Below are positions 1 to 6,268 of a DNA stretch of 8,951 nucleotides, piece by piece. The number at the start of each line of letters is the position of its first letter. The first letter of the stretch is position 1. The DNA comes from Methanocalculus sp. (GTDB lineage: Archaea > Halobacteriota > Methanomicrobia > Methanomicrobiales > Methanocorpusculaceae). Where the stretch lies: NCBI RefSeq assembly GCF_029762515.1, contig NZ_JARVGN010000045.1, positions 1 through 8,951 on the forward strand. The letters run 5' to 3'. A model generated the notes under the pieces. The model did no database searches. It worked only from the letters and a program-made list of their open reading frames with translations, and was not told the DNA's origin. The position numbers were made by a program, and so were the translations under genes.

Positions 1-520
1 CCATCTCTTCCTTCTCGGCATCATTTCTGAGAGAGCCGTAGGGGAACGCAACCACCGGCACACCGCTCTTCTGCTGGAGCATATCTGCTTCGGGACCGCT
101 TGTAGCGTAGCTTGTACCGGTTGATCCGGTCTTGAAGACGAGATCAGGGTTGAGTGCAATGATCTTCTCGGGATCATCCTTTCCACGCAGTTCCCCAAAG
201 AGGGGGAGGGTCATCAGATAATCGCGATGAATGAGAGCATAGGGCCTCCCCTCAATCTCCCGGTAATTCTTATCCTGGCTGTCTACGCCGACGATCCTGT
301 CAGTGCTCTCCAGGTACACCGCATACCGGACACCGCCTGATCCCGAGCAGAGGATACTCTCAACCGGGGAAGGAACGGTAACAGATCTCCCAAATCCATC
401 GGTGACGGTGATCTCCGATTCGGAAGAGCCGGCAGCCGGGGCATCTGTCGTACATCCGGCAACTGCAAGGAGGGAAAGAAGCACCGCCCCACAGAAAATA
501 ATAAGAATACGGTTATTCAT
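1..520 (-). CDS. ABC importer substrate-binding lipoprotein (iron-siderophore/corrinoid type), 3' part outside window
   Basis: The reading frame is open from the ATG at 518-520 to the left edge, giving 173 residues without a stop; the C-terminal half lies outside. The N-terminus is a lipoprotein signal: a hydrophobic stretch (residues 5-20) ending in V-A-G-C, with Cys23 the likely lipidated residue that anchors it outside the cytoplasmic membrane. The mature part matches the N-terminal lobe of the periplasmic-binding-protein-2 family (BtuF/FepB/FhuD fold): V-T-D-G-F-G-R, L-C-S-G-S-G, G-R-P-Y, L-P-L-F-G-E, D-D-P-E-K-I-I-A-L-N-P-D-L-V-F-K. These proteins capture a chelated metal or corrinoid and deliver it to a BtuC/BtuD-type permease, not visible here. 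It is a clear paralog of the gene at 706-1848, which lies upstream in the same direction across 185 bases. The true ligand cannot be read from the sequence. Confidence 0.88.
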   Translation of the reverse strand, partial: MNNRILIIFCGAVLLSLLAVAGCTTDAPAAGSSESEITVTDGFGRSVTVPSPVESILCSGSGGVRYAVYLESTDRIVGVDSQDKNYREIEGRPYALIHRDYLMTLPLFGELRGKDDPEKIIALNPDLVFKTGSTGTSYATSGPEADMLQQKSGVPVVAFPYGSLRNDAEKEEM

Positions 521-553
521 AACACCACATCGTATGAGGATACGAGATGCGCT

Positions 554-561
554 TACTTAAA
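554..561 (-). promoter_or_regulatory. Possible TATA box for the distal substrate-binding protein gene
   Basis: On the minus strand the bases read TTTAAGTA, about 34 nt upstream of the ATG at 520. That would put the transcript start roughly 10-15 nt before the start codon. A GGTG just before the ATG could help ribosome binding. Its presence suggests this gene can be transcribed separately from its upstream paralog. The match to the archaeal TATA consensus is only moderate. Confidence 0.35.
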
Positions 562-665
562 CACACCTATTTGGTCTTGAATAGAACAAAAATAATCAAA
601 TTATGTGATGTTTTAACAAATCGGGTGAAGAAAGAGTACTCGAGGGTCACGGTGAGAGAAGGGCC

Positions 666-680
666 GGGGGATAATCCCCC
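666..680. repeat. Short G5/C5 hairpin between the two substrate-binding protein genes
   Basis: Five Gs (666-670) and five Cs (676-680) flank ATAAT, about 25 bases past the stop of the upstream minus-strand gene. On the minus strand a T-rich stretch follows at about 584-604, including five consecutive Ts. The pair could end or process the transcript of the upstream gene; this is inference from position only. Confidence 0.35.
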
Positions 681-705
681 GTTATGGAGAAGAGAGGGGT
701 ATGGT

Positions 706-1848
706 TCAGAGCTGGATCTGCGAAAAACCAAGCCCGTTATACTGGCTGTTCAGCCGGGAGAATACCGGCTCTCCGACGAAGATGGAATAGATCTCATCAG
801 CCTTCTCAATCGGATCGATATCTGCAAACTGCTCCGGGTACAGAACCGATCCGATGAAGTACGCATCAGCAATCACGGTTCCGTAATTTGTCGTGTATGA
901 GTTGTAGGGCAGTACGCCATACACCTTTCCGCTCCGGACAGCTGAAAGCCCGGCAAGTGCCGGATCGGTCTTCAGCTGATCGAGGGCATTACCCTCTCCA
1001 AGATGCGTTGAAGAGAGATCAATGAAGAGATACTCAGGATCCCAGTCCACAAGGGCTTCTTTGGCAACATCGGCGTGGTCAGTACCAAGTCCGTAAGCCA
1101 CATTATCCGCATGCACCCATTCAAATGGCCCATATGCAGGCTCGGTTGAGATGATACCGTGGGCACCCTTGTTCCCGATACCACCAATATAAACCCGTTT
1201 GCGTTCAGATACCGGAATATCACGTGTCCGTTCCTCCAGATCGGCTATCTCTTTCTCAATGAAGTCGATCACGTCTTCTGCCCGTTCTTCCCGTCCGATC
1301 ACGCTGCCCATCAGGCGGAGGGAGTTGTACATCAGGAGCAGGTCAGCCTCTGTCCGGACCGATCCGTACTGAAACCCGATCACCGGCACTCCCGTCCTCT
1401 GCTGGAGCGCCTCTGCTTCAGCCATCCCGACTGCTACTCCTGAAGAGGTGGTCTTGAAGACGATATCAGGGCCGAGAGCAACGATCTTCTCGGGATCGTC
1501 CCTGCCACGCGCCTCACCGAAGAGCGGCAGAGATTCAAACATCCCAGCATGAACAATCGAATAGGGCCTGCCGAGGGCATCTTCCTGCACCTTATCGGCA
1601 GAGTCCACACCGACAGCCAGATCCTCTGCCTGGAGGTAGACGAGGTACCTGAGGCAGCCTGAACCAGAACAGAGGGCAGACTTCACATCAGACGGAACAG
1701 AGACCTCACGCCCGTACTGGTCGGTGATTATCCGTGAATCTTCCGGGGATGCATCCGCAACGCATCCGGTTGCTGCGCATATGAGCAGGATCACCATACA
1801 CAGGAGAGGTGTCCAGCCACAACTAAAGTTAATCTTAGTATTATCCAT
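706..1848 (-). CDS. ABC importer substrate-binding lipoprotein (iron-siderophore/corrinoid type)
   Basis: This is a complete 380-residue protein of the periplasmic-binding-protein-2 family, near the usual family length. The N-terminus has a hydrophobic stretch (about 13-27) and a lipobox A-T-G-C, making Cys29 the likely lipid anchor. The N-lobe (about 38-165) shows I-I-T-D-Q-Y-G-R-E-V, L-C-S-G-S-G, L-G-R-P-Y, L-P-L-F-G-E-A and D-D-P-E-K-I-V-A-L-G-P-D-I-V-F-K. A long charged helix (about 185-215) links to a C-lobe containing V-Y-I-G-G-I-G and K-V-Y-G-V-L-P-Y-N. It would bind a chelated metal or corrinoid outside the membrane and pass it to a permease. It is the first of two co-directional paralogs, and transport partners would be expected left of the window. 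The ATG at 1846-1848 is supported by the signal peptide and by a TATA box 29 nt upstream. Iron chelate is the default reading of the ligand; cobamide or another metal complex is possible. Confidence 0.93.
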   Translation of the reverse strand: MDNTKINFSCGWTPLLCMVILLICAATGCVADASPEDSRIITDQYGREVSVPSDVKSALCSGSGCLRYLVYLQAEDLAVGVDSADKVQEDALGRPYSIVHAGMFESLPLFGEARGRDDPEKIVALGPDIVFKTTSSGVAVGMAEAEALQQRTGVPVIGFQYGSVRTEADLLLMYNSLRLMGSVIGREERAEDVIDFIEKEIADLEERTRDIPVSERKRVYIGGIGNKGAHGIISTEPAYGPFEWVHADNVAYGLGTDHADVAKEALVDWDPEYLFIDLSSTHLGEGNALDQLKTDPALAGLSAVRSGKVYGVLPYNSYTTNYGTVIADAYFIGSVLYPEQFADIDPIEKADEIYSIFVGEPVFSRLNSQYNGLGFSQIQL

Positions 1849-1870
1849 TAATATTTAGTTTGGTGCGGAT

Positions 1871-1884
1871 ATATTTTAAAATAT
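1871..1884 (-). promoter_or_regulatory. TATA box in a 14-bp perfect palindrome, promoter of the 706-1848 gene
   Basis: ATATTTTAAAATAT is a perfect AT-only palindrome centred 29 nt upstream of the ATG at 1848, the spacing expected for an archaeal TATA box with a very short leader. There is no Shine-Dalgarno sequence in the leader, so the transcript is probably leaderless or nearly so. The symmetry means that TBP could bind in either direction. Confidence 0.6.
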
Positions 1885-1900
1885 CCCGAAGATCGTCAAA

Positions 1901-1920
1901 TATTACAAAATAAGGTAATA
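1901..1920. promoter_or_regulatory. Inverted repeat upstream of the TATA box, possible operator
   Basis: TATTAC (1901-1906) and GTAATA (1915-1920) form a 6-bp inverted repeat with an 8-base spacer. It lies 17 bases upstream of the palindromic TATA box of the substrate-binding protein gene and in the shared divergent region with the kinase gene. The geometry suits a dimeric regulator, for example one responding to metal. No known consensus was recognised. Confidence 0.3.
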
Positions 1921-1969
1921 GTATGAGTTTTTTTGTATGAAGAACCTCCCAACTTCACAAGATTGCATC

Positions 1970-1978
1970 AATATAAAC
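1970..1978 (+). promoter_or_regulatory. Possible TATA box for the membrane histidine kinase gene
   Basis: AATATAAAC lies about 75 nt upstream of the ATG at 2048 and would start a transcript near 2000, leaving a leader of about 45-50 nt. The sequence before the ATG (AGGATCGGAAGCCC) contains only a weak purine-rich ribosome site. It is the best TATA-like element on this strand between 1885 and 2047. Confidence 0.4.
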
Positions 1979-2047
1979 CATATGTTAAAGGGAAGATATT
2001 AAGCCAGAGAACCGCAAACACTGCTTTACCACAGGATCGGAAGCCCA

Positions 2048-3871
2048 ATGGCAATCAAAGAGAAAGAAAGCATACCCTTTATCGCCCTCACTCTAACGAC
2101 AGCGATCTGTATCATCATCACCCTCTATTCCCTCTCAATCGGCTGGTTCATCATCCACCAGAACCTCTTCTATATCCCGATCATCATCGCGTGTGTCTAC
2201 TATTACAAACGCGGGCTTCTCTTCTCCATCCTGCTTGCCGGACTCTATTTCATCCTCTTTGCCACAACAACCGCCGATCCCGCCCTTCTGCAGGGGGCGG
2301 CCATCAGGGTGCTCTTATTCATCCTGATCGCAGGCGTGATCACCTGGCTCTCGATGCAGAGAGCCGAGCTTGCCACTCGGCTCAGCCTGTCAAATGACGA
2401 GCTGACGGCAACAAACGAAGAGCTGCTGGCATCTGAAGAGGAGATCAGATCCCATGTCGATGAGCTGTATTCAGCGCAGCAGATCATCACTGACACAAAG
2501 GATCGGTACCTCGCACTCTTTGAGGCAGCAGGCGATGCGATCTTCCTCCATGAGATCGATGCAGACGGCATGCCCGGAAAATTCAACGAGGTGAACGGAC
2601 GGGCATGCGAGAGCCTCGGCTATACAAGGGAAGAGCTGCTCGGGCTCACCGTCATCGATATCGCCGGGGAGAAGGCAATCCGCGAGGCACCGGATAGAAT
2701 GCAGGAGCTCCTGGAGTGGGGGCATTCCATATTCGAGTCCGATCATAAGAGAAAAGATGGCTCAACGTTCCCGGTTGAGGTCAGCTCACGCGTCATCAGG
2801 CATCCGGATGAAACGCTCATCCTCTCGGTGGTCCGTGATATCAGCGAACGGAAAGCCGCAGAAGAGGCGCTCAGACAGATGGAAGAGGAGAAATCCACCG
2901 TCCTCAATTCAATGCCGGTGATGCTCGCATACTTAAATCCCGATCTGACCATCCGGTATGCGAACCGGGCATCGGCCGCATCTGTCGGAATGAGCCAGCA
3001 GGATCTGATCGGACGTCACTGCTTTGAGATATGGCATGGGCGGACAGAATCCTGCGATAAATGCCCGGTGCTCAGCTCACTGGCGAGCAACAGGATCGAG
3101 GAGGGAGAGGTGCAGATCCCGGACGGGCGAATCTTCCATCTGAAGGGCTGCCCGGTCTATGATGATGACGGGAACTTCGAGGGGATCATCGAGTTCGGGA
3201 TGGATATCACCAGGCAGAGGGAAGCAGAGGATGCACTCAGGCTGACCAGCGAAAAGCTCCAGATCCTTTCGAGCATCACCCGCCATGATATCCTCAATCA
3301 TATCACCACCGTCCTCGGTTTCCTGGATTTCGCAGAAGGAATGAGTGTCGATGAAACACAGGCACATTATCTCGATCGGATTAAGACTGCATCCAAAAAC
3401 ATCCAGCGTGCAATCGAGTTCACCCGGGAATACGAGAACCTCGGGATCGAGGAGCCCAGATGGCTTCAGCTCACCAGCCTGATCAACAAAGTATCCCAGG
3501 GAGAACTCCCAATCGAAAATGACTGTCAGGAAGTCCGGGTCTTCGCAGATCCGATGATCGAGAAGGTCTTCTATAACCTCTATGACAACACCCTCCGGCA
3601 TGCAGAAGGAGCAACCGGGATTCTGATCCACTGCGAGACAGATGACGGGGATCTGCTGATCATCTGGGAGGATGACGGAACAGGTGTTCCTGAGGAGATG
3701 AAAGAGAGGATATTTAGCCGGGGATTTGGTAAAAACACCGGCTTTGGCCTCTTCCTCAGCCGGGAGATCCTTGGGATCACCGGAACCACCATCACCGAGA
3801 ACGGGATACCCGGCAAGGGTGCACGATTTGAGATCAGGGTCAGGAAAGGGCATTTTGAGAAAACGGCATGA
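2048..3871 (+). CDS. Membrane sensor histidine kinase: 4 TM, coiled coil, PAS, Cys-rich PAS, HisKA-like, HATPase
   Basis: This 607-residue kinase should autophosphorylate on His413 and pass the phosphate to a receiver domain. Four hydrophobic segments (about 9-29, 40-53, 57-75, 84-102) leave little extracellular sequence. A charged coiled coil follows (about 105-150), then PAS1 (about 152-272) and PAS2 (about 278-400). PAS2 holds Cys325, Cys336, Cys339 and Cys368 in the pattern C-x10-C-x2-C-x28-C, a possible metal or redox site. The dimerization helix carries I-T-R-H-D-I-L-N, the form common in methanogen kinases. The ATPase domain has the N-box N-L-Y-D-N (510-514), G1 D-D-G-T-G (542-546) and G2 N-T-G-F-G-L (563-568). 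PAS2 through the ATPase domain is paralogous to the kinase at 4029. No receiver is fused, so phosphate probably goes to the receivers encoded at 4029 and 6269; that link is inferred from neighbourhood. The signal sensed is unknown. Confidence 0.94.
   Translation: MAIKEKESIPFIALTLTTAICIIITLYSLSIGWFIIHQNLFYIPIIIACVYYYKRGLLFSILLAGLYFILFATTTADPALLQGAAIRVLLFILIAGVITWLSMQRAELATRLSLSNDELTATNEELLASEEEIRSHVDELYSAQQIITDTKDRYLALFEAAGDAIFLHEIDADGMPGKFNEVNGRACESLGYTREELLGLTVIDIAGEKAIREAPDRMQELLEWGHSIFESDHKRKDGSTFPVEVSSRVIRHPDETLILSVVRDISERKAAEEALRQMEEEKSTVLNSMPVMLAYLNPDLTIRYANRASAASVGMSQQDLIGRHCFEIWHGRTESCDKCPVLSSLASNRIEEGEVQIPDGRIFHLKGCPVYDDDGNFEGIIEFGMDITRQREAEDALRLTSEKLQILSSITRHDILNHITTVLGFLDFAEGMSVDETQAHYLDRIKTASKNIQRAIEFTREYENLGIEEPRWLQLTSLINKVSQGELPIENDCQEVRVFADPMIEKVFYNLYDNTLRHAEGATGILIHCETDDGDLLIIWEDDGTGVPEEMKERIFSRGFGKNTGFGLFLSREILGITGTTITENGIPGKGARFEIRVRKGHFEKTA
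2879..3862 (+). repeat. Paralogous PAS-HisKA-HATPase module, copy 1 (copy 2 at 4425-5414)
   Basis: The C-terminal half of the membrane kinase and the segment after the receiver in the kinase at 4029 are the same module. Matching blocks run from E-E-E-K-[SA]-T through [IV]-R-Y-A-N-R, D-G-R-I-F-H-L-K-G-C-P-V-Y, I-L-S-S-I-T-R-H-D-I-L-N, E-K-V-F-Y-N-L-Y-D-N-T and G-A-R-F-E-I-R-V. Identity looks well above half by eye. This points to a tandem duplication followed by exchange of the input end: membrane plus PAS in one copy, receiver in the other. Confidence 0.8.
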
Positions 3872-3956
3872 TCATGATTCCATCATCCAATTCCAGTACA
3901 TGAATAATGCTATTCACCATTCGGTTGGAAAAACCAGCAACGATCTCTGATCACAA

Positions 3957-3977
3957 GATCTTTTATAAAAAAAGATC
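3957..3977. promoter_or_regulatory. TATA box embedded in an inverted repeat, promoter of the receiver kinase gene
   Basis: GATCTTTT (3957-3964) and AAAAGATC (3970-3977) are a perfect 8-bp inverted repeat around ATAAA. The TATA element TTTTATAAAA (3961-3970) lies inside it, about 64 nt before the ATG at 4029, predicting a leader of about 35-40 nt. The same arms could fold as a hairpin after the upstream kinase gene, 86 bases past its stop, or form an operator that competes with TBP. Confidence 0.55.
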
Positions 3978-4013
3978 CATCATAAATAGTAAATTCATTT
4001 AGGGGTTTTCATT

Positions 4014-4019
4014 GGAGAG
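4014..4019 (+). promoter_or_regulatory. Ribosome binding site for the receiver kinase gene
   Basis: GGAGAG lies 9 nt before the ATG at 4029, a good archaeal Shine-Dalgarno position. It supports this start, which also places the receiver domain directly at the N-terminus. Confidence 0.6.
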
Positions 4020-4028
4020 AAGAGACTG

Positions 4029-5423
4029 ATGAGTACTGCCAGGATATTGATCGTTGAGGATGAAGCCGTCACCGCGATGGCAATCAGAAAGCATCTGACA
4101 AATCTTGGATATTCTGTCTGCGGGATTGCCCAGACCGCAGAGCTCGCAGTCCAAAAGGCGATGGAGGAGATGCCTGATCTGATCCTGATGGATATCAGGC
4201 TCGCAGGCAGGAGAACCGGCATTGACGCGGCAGTTGAGATAAAAGCCAGAAGTGAAATTCCGATCATCTATCTGACCGCCTTCTCAAATGACGACTATAT
4301 CAGAGAGGCAAAAAAGACCGAGCCATACGGGTATATCCTGAAACCGGTCCGGGAGCAGGAGCTGAAGACCACCATCGAGATGGCATTGTACAAGCATGCC
4401 ATGGAGAAGAAACTCAGGCGGTCTGAGGAGGAGAAGGCGACCATTCTTGATGCGATGCCGGTGATGCTCACCTATATCAATTCCGATTATACCATCCGGT
4501 ATGCAAACAGGGTGGCAGCAGCCTCTGCCCAAAGGAAGCCTGACGATCTCATCGGCGCCCGTTGCCATGAGATCTGGCAGGAGAATGCCTTTGGATGCGG
4601 GGACTGCCCGGTGCTCAGGACGATCGAGACCGGCAGGATCGAGGAGGGTGATGTGACGCTTCCGGACGGGAGGATCTTCCACCTGAAGGGATGCCCCGTC
4701 TATAATGAGTTGGGAGAGCCAGACGGTGCCATCATCTTCGGGATGGATGTCACCGAGGAGAAGGCGGCAGCAGAAGCCCTCTCTCTTGCACACCGGAAGC
4801 TCCAGATCCTCTCGAGTATCACCCGCCATGACATCTTAAACGAGATCACCATGATCATCGGCTACCTTGGAATACTGCAGTGTAGCGTGGATGAGAGGGG
4901 CGATCCCGAGGAGAAAGACTATACCGACAGGATTATGGGAGCATCCCAGAACATCAGGCGGCAGATCGATTTCACCGACCAGTACGAGGAGCTCGGCGTG
5001 AAGGAACCTGCGTGGCTTTCACTCCATGATATGATAAGAAAGATTCCAAAAGGCGACATTCCAATCAGGAGTGACTGCCAGGAGGTATCGATCTATGCAG
5101 ATCAGATGGCAGAGAAGGTCTTCTACAACCTCTATGATAATACAATCCGGCATTCAGGGGGTGCAACAGGGATCAAAATTCATTGCAGGAGAGAGAGGGG
5201 TGAACTCGTCATAGTCTGGGAAGATGATGGGGAGGGCATTCCGGCAGACCAGAAAGAGAAGATATTTGCCCGCAGTTTTGGCAAAAATACCGGTTTTGGG
5301 CTCTTCCTCTCCCGCGAGATCCTCGGAATCACCGATATCACCATCCATGAAACCGGCATTCCCGGAGAAGGGGCGAGGTTCGAGATCCGTGTTCCTGAAG
5401 GGCGGTTCAGAATATCAGGATGA
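4029..5423 (+). CDS. Soluble hybrid kinase: N-terminal receiver, Cys-rich PAS, HisKA-like, HATPase
   Basis: This 464-residue cytoplasmic protein has no membrane segment. The receiver domain (1-120) has the acidic pair Glu10/Asp11, phosphoacceptor Asp55 in L-I-L-M-D-I, Thr83 in Y-L-T-A-F-S and Lys105 in L-K-P-V, so it should be active. The PAS domain (about 132-250) repeats the four-cysteine pattern of the upstream kinase at Cys179, Cys190, Cys193 and Cys222 with identical spacing. The phosphoacceptor is His267 in I-T-R-H-D-I-L-N-E. The ATPase domain has N-L-Y-D-N (367-371), D-D-G-E-G (399-403) and the N-T-G-F-G-L box. A receiver ahead of a kinase core suggests that phosphorylation from another kinase, perhaps the membrane kinase upstream, tunes this kinase. 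From residue 132 onward it is paralogous to that kinase; its receiver is nearly the same as that of the gene at 6269. No DNA-binding output is present. Confidence 0.94.
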   Translation: MSTARILIVEDEAVTAMAIRKHLTNLGYSVCGIAQTAELAVQKAMEEMPDLILMDIRLAGRRTGIDAAVEIKARSEIPIIYLTAFSNDDYIREAKKTEPYGYILKPVREQELKTTIEMALYKHAMEKKLRRSEEEKATILDAMPVMLTYINSDYTIRYANRVAAASAQRKPDDLIGARCHEIWQENAFGCGDCPVLRTIETGRIEEGDVTLPDGRIFHLKGCPVYNELGEPDGAIIFGMDVTEEKAAAEALSLAHRKLQILSSITRHDILNEITMIIGYLGILQCSVDERGDPEEKDYTDRIMGASQNIRRQIDFTDQYEELGVKEPAWLSLHDMIRKIPKGDIPIRSDCQEVSIYADQMAEKVFYNLYDNTIRHSGGATGIKIHCRRERGELVIVWEDDGEGIPADQKEKIFARSFGKNTGFGLFLSREILGITDITIHETGIPGEGARFEIRVPEGRFRISG

Positions 5424-5442
5424 AGCAGGTCTCCCCGGTTTC

Positions 5443-5491
5443 GGGTAATGGAGTTTGGATCTTCTTCTCCAAATCCCCATCATCTTTACCC
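5443..5491. terminator. Imperfect hairpin between convergent kinase and acetyltransferase genes
   Basis: The 75-base gap between the converging stops holds GGGTAA (5443-5448) paired with TTACCC (5486-5491) and an inner TTTGGA (5454-5459) paired with TCCAAA (5468-5473). An asymmetric internal loop separates the two stems. It could fold from either strand and act as a shared 3' end or processing structure. There is no clear T-run, so the terminator call is tentative. Confidence 0.35.
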
Positions 5492-5498
5492 AAACAGG

Positions 5499-6041
5499 TC
5501 ATCTCCTCAGGATGTAGAGTTCAGATCCTTCCTCAATGCCTTCCCCTGATCGGACTGTACCAGCATTGATAAAACCGTTCTTTTCAAGTACGCAGATCGA
5601 TCCGATGAGATCCTGATAGGTGGTTGCGATGATCTGGCGTATGCCGGGCATCGAGAAGATAACCGGTATCAATCCCCTCACGGCTTCAGTGGCATATCCA
5701 TTGCCCTGGTACTCATCAAGTATTGAATATCCAATGGCAACAGTGTCACCTGAGCACGGTGATGAAGCAATCCCCCCACTTCCGATTAAATCCCGCATCC
5801 TGTGGCCCGGTTCATCCCGTACCCAGTACCAGCAGATGAAGAATGGATCACGCTCCTCTTCGAGTATGGTTATGAATGCAGAGAGTGTCTCCGCATCAAG
5901 GAGCGGTGGCGGCCAACCTGCAGGGATATGGGCATTGAGGAGACGAGCAAGGTTTGCCTTGTCATTTTGATCGCTTCTGAGGATCTCAACCGTTGCAGGG
6001 ATGAGATCCAGACGATCTGTATGTATCCGCGGCAATGACAT
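5499..6041 (-). CDS. GNAT-family N-acetyltransferase (RimJ/RimL-like)
   Basis: This complete 180-residue protein has the length and layout of RimJ/RimL-type acetyltransferases, which move an acetyl group from acetyl-CoA to an amine such as a protein N-terminus or small molecule. It opens with I-H-T-D-R-L-D-L-I-P, the usual first strand. Motif A is I-G-Y-S-I-L-D-E-Y-Q-G-N-G-Y-A-T-E-A, with the acetyl-CoA pyrophosphate loop Q-x-x-G-x-G/A at residues 112-117. Motif B contains C-V-L-E-K-N-G-F. The ATG at 6039-6041 fits the family start; no ribosome site is seen. It lies on the opposite strand between two paralogous receiver genes, so it is either an insertion that split the signalling cluster or an unrelated neighbour. 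The acceptor cannot be told from sequence. Confidence 0.9.
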   Translation of the reverse strand: MSLPRIHTDRLDLIPATVEILRSDQNDKANLARLLNAHIPAGWPPPLLDAETLSAFITILEEERDPFFICWYWVRDEPGHRMRDLIGSGGIASSPCSGDTVAIGYSILDEYQGNGYATEAVRGLIPVIFSMPGIRQIIATTYQDLIGSICVLEKNGFINAGTVRSGEGIEEGSELYILRR

Positions 6042-6127
6042 TGGAATAGTGTATGTATGATCTCTTCTTTGATAGTATCCCAGGAGTGGCTTTCCCGTAC
6101 TCGATAGGTGGAAGAGAAGAAGGGAGA

Positions 6128-6143
6128 ATCAGCCCAGGCTGAT
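6128..6143. repeat. 16-base inverted repeat in the divergent intergenic region
   Basis: ATCAGCC (6128-6134) and GGCTGAT (6137-6143) are perfect inverted arms around CA. The element lies between the divergent acetyltransferase and receiver-protein genes, 86 bases from the acetyltransferase start. This is a reasonable place for an operator serving one or both genes; no regulator consensus was recognised. Confidence 0.35.
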
Positions 6144-6193
6144 CGGATTTTCGAATGATAGATCCCACCAGAGGACCTGGAGTGAGCACAACG

Positions 6194-6202
6194 TTTATTA
6201 AA
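6194..6202 (+). promoter_or_regulatory. Possible TATA box for the receiver-protein gene
   Basis: TTTATTAAA lies about 70 nt upstream of the proposed TTG start at 6269 and would begin a transcript near 6222-6226, with a leader of about 45 nt. If so, an ATG at 6155 lies upstream of the transcript and cannot be the start of the protein. Confidence 0.45.
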
Positions 6203-6257
6203 GAGGAGCGTCTCCCTGTTCCATACCAGACATCTGTTCTGATCCTTCCAAAGGAGA

Positions 6258-6262
6258 GGAGG
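6258..6262 (+). promoter_or_regulatory. Strong ribosome binding site that fixes a TTG start
   Basis: GGAGG, within GGAGAGGAGG at 6253-6262, stands 6 nt before the TTG at 6269. Translating from that TTG makes the protein begin L/M-N-T-K-R-I-L-I-V-E-D-E, in register with M-S-T-A-R-I-L-I-V-E-D-E of the paralog at 4029. This decides the start in favour of TTG over the in-frame ATG at 6155. Confidence 0.75.
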
Positions 6263-6268
6263 CGGCAA

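Noticed and set aside
547..900. Open frame of 117 codons on the plus strand
   Set aside because: It overlaps the conserved C-terminus of the minus-strand binding protein and the promoter region of its neighbour, with no family resemblance.
1928..1934. Run of seven Ts as a terminator
   Set aside because: No plus-strand gene ends upstream of it; it lies in a divergent promoter region and is more likely part of AT-rich promoter sequence.
3077..3853. Long open frame of 258 codons on the minus strand
   Set aside because: It is antisense to the PAS2 and ATPase region of the membrane kinase, whose motifs are unambiguous; the frame is a by-product of codon bias in this genome.
4284..4829. Open frame of 181 codons on the minus strand
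   Set aside because: It is antisense to the receiver and PAS of the kinase at 4029 and shows no recognisable motif; its sequence echoes the shadow frame of the other kinase because the sense genes are paralogs.
6155..6268. In-frame ATG at 6155 extending the receiver protein by 38 residues
   Set aside because: The extension has no receiver homology, precedes the likely TATA box (6194-6202), and has no ribosome site, whereas TTG at 6269 has GGAGG at 6 nt and matches the paralog start.
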